Assembly (NCBI GenBank): GCA_964457225.1
Contig: CAYWEM010000002.1
Span: 62,001-126,000 of the forward strand
Direction of reading: 5' to 3'
Origin: CAYWEM01 sp964457225
GTDB taxonomy: Bacteria; Acidobacteriota; Aminicenantia; UBA2199
DNA: 64,000 nucleotides
Shown here: positions 50,875-59,674 of the stretch, piece after piece
Layout: each line of letters begins with the position of its first letter
Position numbering within the stretch: position 1 is the stretch's first letter
Position numbers and translations under genes: made by a program
The notes under the pieces: generated by a model
The model's input: the letters and a program-made list of their open reading frames with translations, nothing else
What the model was told of the DNA's origin: nothing
The model's database searches: none

Positions 50875-52278
50875 TCAGTTCCAGTGGATCAGCACGGCCA
50901 GGGTCAGCAGGCCGAAACCGGTTAAAAACAGCCAGACCTGGAGCCGCCAGACTACCCGGAACCATTTTTCAAAGGGGATGCCTCCGCTCATAAGTACGGT
51001 CATGGTGATGGCCGAGGTGGGGGTTATCATGTTGGAAAAACCGTCACCGAACTGGTAAGCCAGCACGGAAACCTGGCGGGAAATGTCGGTCAGGTCGGCC
51101 AGGGGCACCATGACCGGCATGGTCAATGCGGCCTTGGCACTGCCGGAAGGAATGAAAAAGTTGATGAAACTCTGAATGATGAACTGACCGTTGGCCGAAA
51201 CGGCCGGGTGGGCGCCCTGGACCAGGCCGGCCAGGGAGTTGAGGATGGAATCGATGATCAGGGCGTCCTGGGCGATGTAGAGGATGCCCCGGGCCATGAC
51301 TATGATCAGCACCGTGCCGATCAGGTCGCGGGCCCCCTGGATAAAGGAAGATGTGAATTCCTCGATGCGCAGGCGGCCGACCAGGGCGGCCAGGATGCCG
51401 ATGGCCAGGAAGACCGCCGTGATCTTGTCTATGTACCAGTCGAATTTCAGCACTCCGTAAATCATGAAGATCAGCCCCAGCAGTAGAATCAGGCCGACCA
51501 GGCGATGGCGGGGGCTGGTTTTTTCCTGGTCCGGCCGGGGTTCCAGTTTCAGGGCGGCCCTCTTTTCCAGGTCGGCCTGGTAAGTGAAGCTGAGTTCCGG
51601 GCGGGCCTGGACCCGCCGGGCGTAGCGCTGCACGAAGAGAGTACAGATAAATGTAATCACCATCCAGCACAGCAGCCGGTATAGAAAACCTGAAAAGAGC
51701 GGCAGTTCGGCAATGCCCTGGGCGATACCAACGGTGAAGGGGTTCATGAAGGCGCCGGCGAAACCGGCCCCGGCTCCGATAAAGGGGATCATCACCCCGG
51801 TGACGCTGTCGTAACCAAGTGAAAGGGCCAGGGGAATGAACAGCAGAACAAAGGGAATCACCTCTTCACTCATGCCGAAAGTAGCCCCGGCTATGGAAAA
51901 AATCAGCATGAAAACCGGGATAAAGAACCTTTCCACCAGGGGGTTGCGGCGGTAAGCCGTTGCCGCCGAACGAATCAGGGCTTCTATGGCCCCGGTCCTG
52001 GTCAAAACCGAAAAGACTCCGCCGATTATCAGCACGAACCCGATGATCAGTCCCACCGAGGGGTCGGCAAAACCGCGCACCGGGGCGGTCAGTACGGCGA
52101 AAGGTCCCTGCGGCCTGGCTGCGACCGGCCGGAAGGAAGCTGCGTCGACCACTTCGCGGCCGTCCTGCAGTTCCCTTTCGTACAGGCCGCCCGGCACGAT
52201 CCAGGTCAGCAGGGCCACGAAAACGATGATGCTGAAAACCAGGAAATAAGTGTTCAGGGCTCGGAATTTTCTGCTCAA
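50875..52278 (-). CDS. yfcC: YfcC-family (DcuC superfamily) inner-membrane transporter
   Basis: 467 residues with about 12 membrane segments. Opens with FRALNTYLVF...LLTWIVPGGLYER, the usual YfcC opening; other landmarks are GATFGMSEEVIPF, FINFFIPSGSAKAALTMPVMVPLADL and GDGFSNMITPTSAITMTVL. Relatives carry amino acids, dipeptides or dicarboxylates. Overlaps the cyanophycinase-like gene by 4 bases and converges with iadA, so uptake of released beta-Asp dipeptide or arginine is plausible but unproven. Confidence 0.88.
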   Translation of the reverse strand: MSRKFRALNTYFLVFSIIVFVALLTWIVPGGLYERELQDGREVVDAASFRPVAARPQGPFAVLTAPVRGFADPSVGLIIGFVLIIGGVFSVLTRTGAIEALIRSAATAYRRNPLVERFFIPVFMLIFSIAGATFGMSEEVIPFVLLFIPLALSLGYDSVTGVMIPFIGAGAGFAGAFMNPFTVGIAQGIAELPLFSGFLYRLLCWMVITFICTLFVQRYARRVQARPELSFTYQADLEKRAALKLEPRPDQEKTSPRHRLVGLILLLGLIFMIYGVLKFDWYIDKITAVFLAIGILAALVGRLRIEEFTSSFIQGARDLIGTVLIIVMARGILYIAQDALIIDSILNSLAGLVQGAHPAVSANGQFIIQSFINFFIPSGSAKAALTMPVMVPLADLTDISRQVSVLAYQFGDGFSNMITPTSAITMTVLMSGGIPFEKWFRVVWRLQVWLFLTGFGLLTLAVLIHWN

Positions 52279-53129
52279 TTTGCCATCCTCCCGCCACGCA
52301 GATCAAAGACCATGCCATGGCGCAACAGGTGTACTTTCAGGTTCATGACGGACAGGTTGCCGCGTTGGTCCGGCCCGGTCAGCTCGGCCTGCCGGGCATC
52401 GTAAATCATGACCAGGTTTTCGCCCATGACTTCCAGCAGTCCGTCCGGCCTGATTATGGCCGCGGTTTCCTCATCGATGCCGATGCCGGGTTTGCCGGGG
52501 TTTTCCAGCACCAGTGAAATGAGCCGGTTATGCCTTTTGCGCCTGACAAAGTGCTGGTCGATGATGACCTCGGTCAGGAAGGCAAATCCGGCCGTGCTGT
52601 TGACCGTGTTCTGCCTGATCGACCTGAAAGCGTCTTCATCGCGCTCGACCGGGGGGTTTTCCGTGCCGGTTATCATGATGCCGCTCATGACCGCGGCCCC
52701 GGCGCTGGTGCCTGAAACAACTCCGCCGCCGGAGTAAACGGCGCGGATCGCTTCCAACAGGCGGGTGGAACGCAGTATTTCCAGCAGGCGGTTCTGGTCG
52801 CCGCCGCAGAAATAGACCGCCCGGGCTTTCTCAATTGTTTCAAGGTTTTCCGGCAGGTCGACGTTGCCCGGTTCAAGCAGCAGGAAACGCACGTTCCGGG
52901 CGCCGCAGGACTCGAACTGGTGCCTGGCGTAAAGGGCGGAATCCAGCGGATCTTCACTGGCGGCCGGAATGATTGCGATCAGCTGTTCAGGTCCGCCGGC
53001 CTGTTTGATGACGTACTCAATCAGGTAGTCGGGACGGGGGCCGCCGCCGATGATGACCAGTGTGCCCTGGTCAGCCGGCAGTGCGCAACAGGCAGCAACC
53101 AGCAGTAAACATGACAGTGTTTTTTTCAC
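52275..53129 (-). CDS. Exported cyanophycinase-like serine peptidase (S51)
   Basis: 284 residues. The start is the GTG at 53129, with GAGGAGG just upstream. An N-terminal signal (KKTLSCLLLVAACCA) suggests export and perhaps lipid attachment. The S51 fold: LVIIGGGPRPDYLIEYV, FCGGDQNRLLE, and the nucleophile in VSGTSAGAAVMSG; a later GIGIDEETAAII is also typical of cyanophycinases. Such enzymes cut cyanophycin into beta-Asp-Arg dipeptides. Translationally coupled to yfcC. It is only 22 bases after the pilus operon's last stop and may share its transcript. Confidence 0.85.
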   Translation of the reverse strand: MKKTLSCLLLVAACCALPADQGTLVIIGGGPRPDYLIEYVIKQAGGPEQLIAIIPAASEDPLDSALYARHQFESCGARNVRFLLLEPGNVDLPENLETIEKARAVYFCGGDQNRLLEILRSTRLLEAIRAVYSGGGVVSGTSAGAAVMSGIMITGTENPPVERDEDAFRSIRQNTVNSTAGFAFLTEVIIDQHFVRRKRHNRLISLVLENPGKPGIGIDEETAAIIRPDGLLEVMGENLVMIYDARQAELTGPDQRGNLSVMNLKVHLLRHGMVFDLRGGRMAN

Positions 53130-53151
53130 TGGACCTCCTCGGCTTTTGCTT

Positions 53152-54198
53152 TCATTCGGAAGCCAGAAAATCTTCAATGGTCCTTATTCTCTGCTGAAGC
53201 CAGTCACGGTGCCTGAAATCAGCGGCCGGGTCGTTTCTTTCCAGGAACAGCCGGTAGAGGCGCAGGGCTTCCCGGTGGTTGCGCAGGTTGTCTTCGATCA
53301 GTCCCAGGTAGTAGATGTTGTGATGACCGGTCGGCTGCAGATTAAGGCTGCGCTGAAAGGAATCCCTGGCCGCGGTGAAGTCCCGGTTGTGAAAACGGCA
53401 GAGTCCCAGGTAAGTATGCAGGGCCGGGTCCTGCGGCTCAATTTGCAAAGCCCGGTCCAGGTGCAGCAGGCCGCGGTCAAAGGACCGGGCCCTGATGGCC
53501 GAGGCCACCGCCGCCTTGCGCAGGTCGTAATTGTCCGGATAAGTCTGCAGGGCTTCTTCCAGGTAATCCAGGGCCAGGCTGTGATTTGCTTCAGCGGTCA
53601 AGAGTGCTGCCAGTCGCGTGTACATTTCCGGCTGCCTCTGCAGGGCCAGGGCCAGTCGTAATTGTTCAATGGCTTCAAGACTGCGCCCGCTTTTTTGCAG
53701 GCGGTCAGCTTCTTCGAGCCGGCGACGCCAGTCCGGGCCGCCTGTTTCCCGGCGGGCGACCAGGGGTTCCGTCACCGGCTCCGGCCGGTCGGTCCGCGGC
53801 GCAGGGGGCGGATCGACTTTTCGCTCCTGGTCGTTGTGCCGGTGTGATCCGGGCTTGACCAGGGTGTCGGGCTTGTTTTCCGGCTCAGTTGCTTCCGCCG
53901 GCATCTCCTGCTCACTGCTGGTGATTTCGTCCGCCTGGGGTTCGATTGGAACTGATTCCGCCTGCTCTGCTGAAAAACTTGGAACGGCCATGGCCTGCCG
54001 GGGCGGTGTCGGTTCCCTGCGGCTCTGCAGGAAGAGCACCAGTGCGGCGCCGAAGAGCAGTACTGAGACCGCAAAGGTCAGCAGGGTCGGGCTGAGCCGC
54101 CGGGTGGATTTCCCCGGGGGCTTGAGCGATTCCTGCTCAATCGCCTGCAGATTTCTTTCCCGCTGAGCTTTCTGCAGGGCATCCGAGATCAGGCTCAT
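53152..54198 (-). CDS. mshN: TPR protein with N-terminal anchor, MshN-like
   Basis: 348 residues. The opening SLISDALQKAQRERN, also seen in GspB/ExeB proteins, is followed by a single membrane segment (about 38-57), a Pro/Glu-rich linker of about 100 residues and four to five TPR units (about 155-335; e.g. AIEQLRLALALQRQPEMYTRLAALL, SFQRSLNLQPTGHHNIYYLGLI as landmarks in part). Position directly after an ExeA/MshM-like ATPase gives the MshN assignment. Last gene of the assembly operon. Confidence 0.8.
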   Translation of the reverse strand: MSLISDALQKAQRERNLQAIEQESLKPPGKSTRRLSPTLLTFAVSVLLFGAALVLFLQSRREPTPPRQAMAVPSFSAEQAESVPIEPQADEITSSEQEMPAEATEPENKPDTLVKPGSHRHNDQERKVDPPPAPRTDRPEPVTEPLVARRETGGPDWRRRLEEADRLQKSGRSLEAIEQLRLALALQRQPEMYTRLAALLTAEANHSLALDYLEEALQTYPDNYDLRKAAVASAIRARSFDRGLLHLDRALQIEPQDPALHTYLGLCRFHNRDFTAARDSFQRSLNLQPTGHHNIYYLGLIEDNLRNHREALRLYRLFLERNDPAADFRHRDWLQQRIRTIEDFLASE

Positions 54199-55082
54199 TC
54201 AGTATCTCCGAAGGGAGAGGCAAAGGGCTGACGCGGAGCATTGCGTTTTTTCAGGCCCAGCACGCTTTTTTCCCGGGCTCCGTTCAGGCTGATCACGGCG
54301 CGCCTGACCAGCTTGCGGTCTATGGTGGCGGTATCATTGACATAGCCGGCCAGCAGGCAGCGGTTGGCCAGCATGTTGATCAGCCTGGGCACTCCGCCGC
54401 TGTACTTGTGGATCAGGCGAACGGCCGAAGCGGTGAATTTCACCGGCCGGGCCGGAGTCGCGGCCAGCAGGCGGTGATTGAGGTAACGGGCGGTTTCCCC
54501 GCGGTTCAGGGCCTGCAGGAAGTAGCGGATGGCGATGCGCTGGTTGAGCTGGCGCAGGTTGCGCCGGGCCAGCTTTTCCAGCAGTTCCTCCTGGCCGAGC
54601 AGCAGGAACTGCAGTAATTTTTCCTTGTCGGTTTCGATGTTGGAAAGGATTCTGAGTTTTTCCAGGGTCTCGTCGTCCAGGTTCTGGGCTTCATCGATGA
54701 TGACCAGAGCGGTTTTTCCGGCCGGGGCCACTATGTGCACCAGGTGATAAAGCAGGTCGTTGGTCAATTCTTCGGCCCGCTGGTGCGGTGAATACACCCC
54801 CAGGTCATGCAGCACGGTTTTCAGCAACTGGTCGTAATCCTGGAAGGGGTTAAGCACCAGGGAGTAAACCACTTTTTCACTCAGCCTGGCGGCCAGTACC
54901 CGGGAAAGGGTGGTCTTGCCGGTGCCGATGGCCCCGATCAACAGCATGAAGCCTTCGCCTCCCTCTATGCCGTAGCAGAGATGCTCAAGGGCTTCCAGGT
55001 GGTCCCGGGAAAGGTAGAAAAACTCGGGATCCGGAGTCAGCTGGAAAGGTTTTTGCCGGAAGCCGTAATAAGCCTGGTACAT
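54195..55082 (-). CDS. mshM: ExeA/MshM-type AAA ATPase
   Basis: 295 residues. The typical opening YQAYYGFRQKPFQLTPDPEFFYLS (partial), Walker A GAIGTGKTTLSR, Walker B ALVIIDEAQNLD, sensor region ILSNIETDKEKLLQFLLLGQ, arginine finger area RIAIRYFL. No peptidoglycan-binding domain. Cytoplasmic ATPase helping secretin or pilus platform assembly through the cell wall. Confidence 0.9.
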   Translation of the reverse strand: MYQAYYGFRQKPFQLTPDPEFFYLSRDHLEALEHLCYGIEGGEGFMLLIGAIGTGKTTLSRVLAARLSEKVVYSLVLNPFQDYDQLLKTVLHDLGVYSPHQRAEELTNDLLYHLVHIVAPAGKTALVIIDEAQNLDDETLEKLRILSNIETDKEKLLQFLLLGQEELLEKLARRNLRQLNQRIAIRYFLQALNRGETARYLNHRLLAATPARPVKFTASAVRLIHKYSGGVPRLINMLANRCLLAGYVNDTATIDRKLVRRAVISLNGAREKSVLGLKKRNAPRQPFASPFGDTE

Positions 55083-56884
55083 CAGTCGCGCTCTTTCTTC
55101 TTCGGTTTCAGAGAGCGGATTTCCCCCTGCAGTCCTTCCTTGAGCCCGACCGTGTCGCCCAGGTGAAAAGGCGAAACAGCCGCCTCTATACGGGCCATTT
55201 CCTCGGCGCTCAATTCATCGCCGCGCCTGCCGCTGATCACCCGGGGGGTGATGAAAATCACCAGTTCGGTCTTTTCCAGGCGCTGTTCAGTGCGCCGGAA
55301 AGCCGCGCCGATGACCGGCAGTTTGCTCAGGAAAGGAATGCCCCTGATGGTTTCCTGTTTTTTTTCCTTGATGATGCCGGCGATGACCAGGGATTGGCCG
55401 TCCTTTAACTTGGCCACCGTGTCGATACTGCGCCGGTCGATGACCGGCTGGGTGGCCTGGGCTCCCTGGACTTCAAATCGCTTGACCTCGAGCAGTTCAG
55501 ATATGTCGGGATTGATCGAAAGGATGATGTCGCCTTCCTGGTTGATCTGGGGAATTATGTCCATGACTATGCCGATGGGGACTATCTGGACGTTTATGGT
55601 CGGGGCGGTTATGGCGCCGCCGATGCCCTGTGCTATTTCACTCTGCAGGTTGAAAAAGGTTTCCTCTCTCACCACGCGGATGACCGCTTTTTCGTTGTTC
55701 AGGGTGGAAATCCGGGGATTGGCCAATACCTTGATATTTCCCTGGCGTGACAGTGCATCCAGGATTGTATCGATTACGTTGTTGGAAAAAGCAATCTGGA
55801 AAGCACCGTGGGTCGAGGTCAGATCGGTGTCTGAGACTGGTCCGGGATTGAAGCCCAGGGCCGGGGAGGTCAGGGTGCGCCTCTGGTTGAGAGTGCCGTA
55901 GTAATTGCCGCGATTGATCACCGCGCCCCAGTCGATGCCCATCTGGTAGCCCTTGAACAGGTTGACCTCGATGATCTTGGCCTCGATCCAGACCTGGCGC
56001 TGGGCCGAACCCTCAAACCTCTCGATGAAGTCGGCCGCCCGGTTGAGTTCATCCCGGCCGGCCCGGATTAGGACTATGCCGGTCTCAGGGCTGATGATCA
56101 GGGTGCGGCCCCCGGCATCGGCATAGGCTGTCGAATTGCGGCTTTCATCACTGCCGGCCAGTTCGACGGCGCCTTCGCGCGAGCCGAAGATCAGCACCTG
56201 CAGGCTTTCACTGAATGTCTTCCAGAGAGAGTTTTCGTAATCGACCGTGATCTCCGAGCTGGATTGGTTCATGCCGCCCCCGGAGGCGGCTCCGCCGCCT
56301 GCTCCGCCCGAGACTCCACCCATGCCGCTCGAAGAGCCGGTCGAGCCCCCGCCTTCGTTGGAACGGGTGGAAAAAGACACCTGGCGCTTGCCCTTGCGGG
56401 TGGCCGACAGGTAATCAAGGCTGAAATACCGGGTCAGCAGGGGCGCCGGAAAGACATGCAGCATACTGCCGTCCCAGCTGTACTCGAGATTGAGCGGCGG
56501 CAGCAGGAAAGAGAGAATTCTTTTCAGGGTTACGTTTTTCAGATCCATCACCGGCACCTGGCCGCCGACTCCCGGGGCCACCACCAGTCCGATTTCGGTG
56601 TCACGCACCAGGGCCAGCAGGATGTCCTTGATCTCGCCGCCCTGCAGGTCAAGGTCGTAGAACTTGTCTTCGAGCAAAGACCCGGCCGTTTGCGCCTCCT
56701 GCCTGGTTTCCGGGCCGCTCTGTCCCAGGAGATCCTCGTCCGGGGGGCTGGGAGGCGGTATTTCGACCTTCCGCGCTCCGGCCGGACTCTCCGGCTGAAA
56801 AAAGCTTGGCTCCTGCTGCAGAGTGCGGCAGGAAAAAAAGAGAAGCAGTGCCAGTACTGTTAATACTGTTTTGGTTGTTTTCAT
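55082..56884 (-). CDS. mshL: Secretin, MshL/PilQ/GspD-like
   Basis: 600 residues. A lipoprotein-like signal (VLALLLFFSC), an STN/N0-like domain (about 75-150: DLDLQGGEIKDILLALVRDTEIGLVV), a Gly/Ser-rich insert (about 185-215), an N1-like domain and the secretin pore (about 375-575: VLANPRISTLNNEKAVIRV, RRSIDTVAKLKDGQSLVIAG, FLSKLPVIGAAFR). Forms the outer-membrane channel. Both flanking genes overlap it by 1-4 bases. Confidence 0.92.
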   Translation of the reverse strand: MKTTKTVLTVLALLLFFSCRTLQQEPSFFQPESPAGARKVEIPPPSPPDEDLLGQSGPETRQEAQTAGSLLEDKFYDLDLQGGEIKDILLALVRDTEIGLVVAPGVGGQVPVMDLKNVTLKRILSFLLPPLNLEYSWDGSMLHVFPAPLLTRYFSLDYLSATRKGKRQVSFSTRSNEGGGSTGSSSGMGGVSGGAGGGAASGGGMNQSSSEITVDYENSLWKTFSESLQVLIFGSREGAVELAGSDESRNSTAYADAGGRTLIISPETGIVLIRAGRDELNRAADFIERFEGSAQRQVWIEAKIIEVNLFKGYQMGIDWGAVINRGNYYGTLNQRRTLTSPALGFNPGPVSDTDLTSTHGAFQIAFSNNVIDTILDALSRQGNIKVLANPRISTLNNEKAVIRVVREETFFNLQSEIAQGIGGAITAPTINVQIVPIGIVMDIIPQINQEGDIILSINPDISELLEVKRFEVQGAQATQPVIDRRSIDTVAKLKDGQSLVIAGIIKEKKQETIRGIPFLSKLPVIGAAFRRTEQRLEKTELVIFITPRVISGRRGDELSAEEMARIEAAVSPFHLGDTVGLKEGLQGEIRSLKPKKKERD

Positions 56885-57447
56885 GTTTCTTGCTCCGGGG
56901 AATCCTGCTGGGGTTTTTCAGGGCCCAGGACCAGGCGCAGGGCTTGTTCGGCATACATAAGCAGGACCTGTCCCTTGGCAATGCTCAACACCCGGGCGCC
57001 TTCTATTTCATCGCCTTCGGCTACGATTTGGCCGTTGATCAGGGCCAGGCGCCTGGGGCCCTCGATGACTATGGCTTCGAGTTTGAATTCAGGCCGGGCG
57101 GCCTCCTCCCGGGCCGCGACCGGAACCAGGTCGAAGGGCGCCCGGGAAAAGATCGGAAAACCGATTTTTTGCAAGTTCGGCAAATCGAGCGGCTCAGGCG
57201 GCGGTAATTCGTGAACCGGACGCCAGAGCAGGGGGCTTTCCGGATCCACCAGGGGGCCGGGGCCGCTGTCGGCCCTGATTTCACCATGAACCGGGGCATC
57301 ATGAAGCTGTTCTGTTTCCATCTCCGCCGTGAGGGCCGTCTCCGTCGGGACTGCTGTTTTTGGTCTTTTCGCCGGCACCAGTCGCCAGAAAACCATTACC
57401 ACCGCAATCAGCGCCAGGGCCAGGGCCAGCCACTTGTTGTTTTTCAT
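56881..57447 (-). CDS. PilP/GspC/MshK-like inner-membrane protein
   Basis: 188 residues. One membrane segment (about 6-22), a Pro-rich linker, and a C-terminal homology-region domain (about 115-170: FKLEAIVIEGPRRLALINGQ and EGARVLSIAKGQVLL) of the type in GspC and PilP that contacts the secretin. Position between the PilO-like and secretin genes fits MshK. Confidence 0.78.
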   Translation of the reverse strand: MKNNKWLALALALIAVVMVFWRLVPAKRPKTAVPTETALTAEMETEQLHDAPVHGEIRADSGPGPLVDPESPLLWRPVHELPPPEPLDLPNLQKIGFPIFSRAPFDLVPVAAREEAARPEFKLEAIVIEGPRRLALINGQIVAEGDEIEGARVLSIAKGQVLLMYAEQALRLVLGPEKPQQDSPEQET

Positions 57448-58145
57448 GGTCCGTCCGTTTTTTCCCGGTAAAAAACCCGGGAACTGACCAGAATCAGGGG
57501 ATTACGCGGGCCTTCCAGGAAACGGATGCTCTCGGGAATTATCAGCTGCCGGGCTGAATTCATCAGCACCAGGAAGGGGAGGGCTTTTTCCAGGGGAGCT
57601 GAAAAAGCTATGAAGACTACTTCGGAGCGGATGCCCGCCTGATCGCTCAGCATAGCCAGGTCCTGCTCGGTGACCTGGGGATTGTGCTTTGTTTCAATAT
57701 CCTGGCGGGCCTGGATCACCAGGGCGGGCAGAGCGGCCGAATCCTCCTCGGCGTTCAGTGAGGATCTTACTCCGGCTGACAGTGAATGGTCCAGCGTTTC
57801 CACGATCAGGGCGCCGATGCCCAGCTCGGCGGCGCTTTCCCGGAGAAAAGCGGCGGTTCCGGTCAGAGAGGCAAGCAGGTCTTCACTGTTTTCCACCAGG
57901 GGGATCCTGGCCCGGAGACTCTCGGTTTTAGCAGCCATGATTTCCTTTTCCCGGCTGTCGGGAAACACGAAGAGATGCCCGGTTTGGGTCAGGCTGGCAA
58001 ATTGGCGGCTGTAGTCCCGGGCTTCGTTCTTGTGGCGGTTTATCTCTTCCAAAGTGGGGAAGATGTACAAAAGCACGTAGACGACGATTAAAACCAGCAG
58101 GGAGGCCAGGCCGGCGTACTTGATCAGGCGGTACCTGTTGTTCAT
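57444..58145 (-). CDS. PilO/MshJ-like assembly protein
   Basis: 233 residues. A short cytoplasmic N-terminus, one membrane segment (about 13-31), a coiled coil (EEINRHKNEARDYSRQFASL) and an alpha/beta ferredoxin-like periplasmic domain, as in PilO/GspM. The family is weakly conserved, and the call rests on architecture and position. Confidence 0.75.
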   Translation of the reverse strand: MNNRYRLIKYAGLASLLVLIVVYVLLYIFPTLEEINRHKNEARDYSRQFASLTQTGHLFVFPDSREKEIMAAKTESLRARIPLVENSEDLLASLTGTAAFLRESAAELGIGALIVETLDHSLSAGVRSSLNAEEDSAALPALVIQARQDIETKHNPQVTEQDLAMLSDQAGIRSEVVFIAFSAPLEKALPFLVLMNSARQLIIPESIRFLEGPRNPLILVSSRVFYREKTDGP

Positions 58146-59674
58146 TGATTCTCCACTTTGCCGCTTACGTTGAAATGCAGGCGGGGCTGGAGCGTCTGAC
58201 CGGGGGGCGGGGTCAGGGTGGCCGAGGCGTAATCCTGGTCCAGCTTGAAATCAATGCGTGCTTCAACGGCTTCAAGCTCGTGGATGCCCGGCAGGTTTTT
58301 CAGGGCCTGCATGAAATCGAGATAAACCCGGTTGGCCGCCAGGGAATCCTCGGCACTGATCACTCCTTTCAGCTTGAAAGCAGAGTAATGATAAGCAGGC
58401 ACTACGGTCAGTTCGAGCAGCCTGGTGCGGGCGTCGACCAGCCGGCTCAGTCGGGCCGCCAATTCGGCGCTTCGGTAGCTGCTGCGAACTGGATAGTCGA
58501 TGATGAAACTGGTCTTGAGGAAGGCCGCCCGGGCGTTTCTGGCCTGCTCGATGCCGGACTGCAACTGCCTGGCTGCGGCCAGGTTGTTGCTGGCCACGGT
58601 ACTGTTGGCTTTTTGGCCGGCCAGGGACCTTTGCAGTTGAATGGTGGCCCCGCTCAGAATGACGACTATTATTCCGGCGGAAATAAACAGGCCGGCCAGG
58701 CGGGCCGGTGTTTTTTCGCGATCACGGAATTCCTGGGGGATCAGGTCGGGAGTTTTTTTTCTTTTTTTACGGCTGAGCGGCAGGACGGCGGCCAGGGTGG
58801 TTTGAAAGGCTGATAAAAAATTTTCATCAGCGGCCAGTTCTCCCGGCAGGGCCAGATGTTTCGATGTTTTTGCCGGGTCGGGGCTGATGGTCTCGATGCC
58901 CAGGTATTCACGGATGTAGTCGGCGATGCTTCTCATGACCGGGCTGTCGCCGTAGACCAGGGCCAGGCTGGTGCTGAAACCGCGGTTCTTTTGTTTGAAG
59001 AACTGGATGGTGCGGTTGATTTCCAGTCCGATTCTTTCCAGGTCTTCTTCCTGCAGCGTTTCCTGTTCCTGCAGGCTGAAGATGAAATCCCGCTGCAGAG
59101 CCCAGGCCCGGCCGGCGAACAGGTTGAGGTTCATGCGGTTACGGTGGATTTCTATGGCGATGAGACAGGTGTTGGCCGAGAAATCAGGCAAGAGCTCCAG
59201 CCAACCCTGCAGCAGGTACTGCTCGGGCAGGATGGCCGCGGGGTTAAGCCCGGCTTCTTTCAACTGGTCGAGAAATGAAAACAAGTTGCTTTTCGGTGCT
59301 GAAAAGCTCAGGAATTCATGCTTTTCCACATCCTTTTCGTACAGCACCCGGTTCAGTGAATAAGCAATAACCGGTTTTTCGGCCGATTCCTGGCCGGCCA
59401 GTATTTCCCGTTCGATCACTCTCAAGGCTTCCCGCTCGGGCATTCTGGGCAGGGCGAGCAAATGGGAGGCCACCAGGTTGCGCGGCGGAATCACGTAGGC
59501 CGGCAGACGAATGATCTCGGCCGCCCGCAATTCCCGGCTCAGGACGGCCAGCCTGTCCTCTCCATCTTCCGCCGCCAGTTGCCAGGCGGCCTGCACGTTC
59601 GCCGGACCGCCCGAGCTGATCTGCAGCACCCTGGTTTCAGCGGCCGTGCTCAGGTCGATTATCAGGGCTTTCAT
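58142..59674 (-). CDS. PilM-PilN-type fused assembly protein (GspL/MshI-like)
   Basis: 510 residues. The N-terminal roughly 300 are an actin-like/GspL cytoplasmic domain (MKALIIDLSTAAETRVLQIS, ILPEQYLLQGWLELLP, LALVYGDSPVMRSIADYI); a membrane segment follows at about 333-352 (LAGLFISAGIIVVILSGATI), then a coiled coil and a PilN-like periplasmic domain (about 395-500). The type IV pilus PilM and PilN are separate proteins; here they are joined as in GspL and MshI. Bridges the ATPase and PilO. Confidence 0.82.
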   Translation of the reverse strand: MKALIIDLSTAAETRVLQISSGGPANVQAAWQLAAEDGEDRLAVLSRELRAAEIIRLPAYVIPPRNLVASHLLALPRMPEREALRVIEREILAGQESAEKPVIAYSLNRVLYEKDVEKHEFLSFSAPKSNLFSFLDQLKEAGLNPAAILPEQYLLQGWLELLPDFSANTCLIAIEIHRNRMNLNLFAGRAWALQRDFIFSLQEQETLQEEDLERIGLEINRTIQFFKQKNRGFSTSLALVYGDSPVMRSIADYIREYLGIETISPDPAKTSKHLALPGELAADENFLSAFQTTLAAVLPLSRKKRKKTPDLIPQEFRDREKTPARLAGLFISAGIIVVILSGATIQLQRSLAGQKANSTVASNNLAAARQLQSGIEQARNARAAFLKTSFIIDYPVRSSYRSAELAARLSRLVDARTRLLELTVVPAYHYSAFKLKGVISAEDSLAANRVYLDFMQALKNLPGIHELEAVEARIDFKLDQDYASATLTPPPGQTLQPRLHFNVSGKVENQ

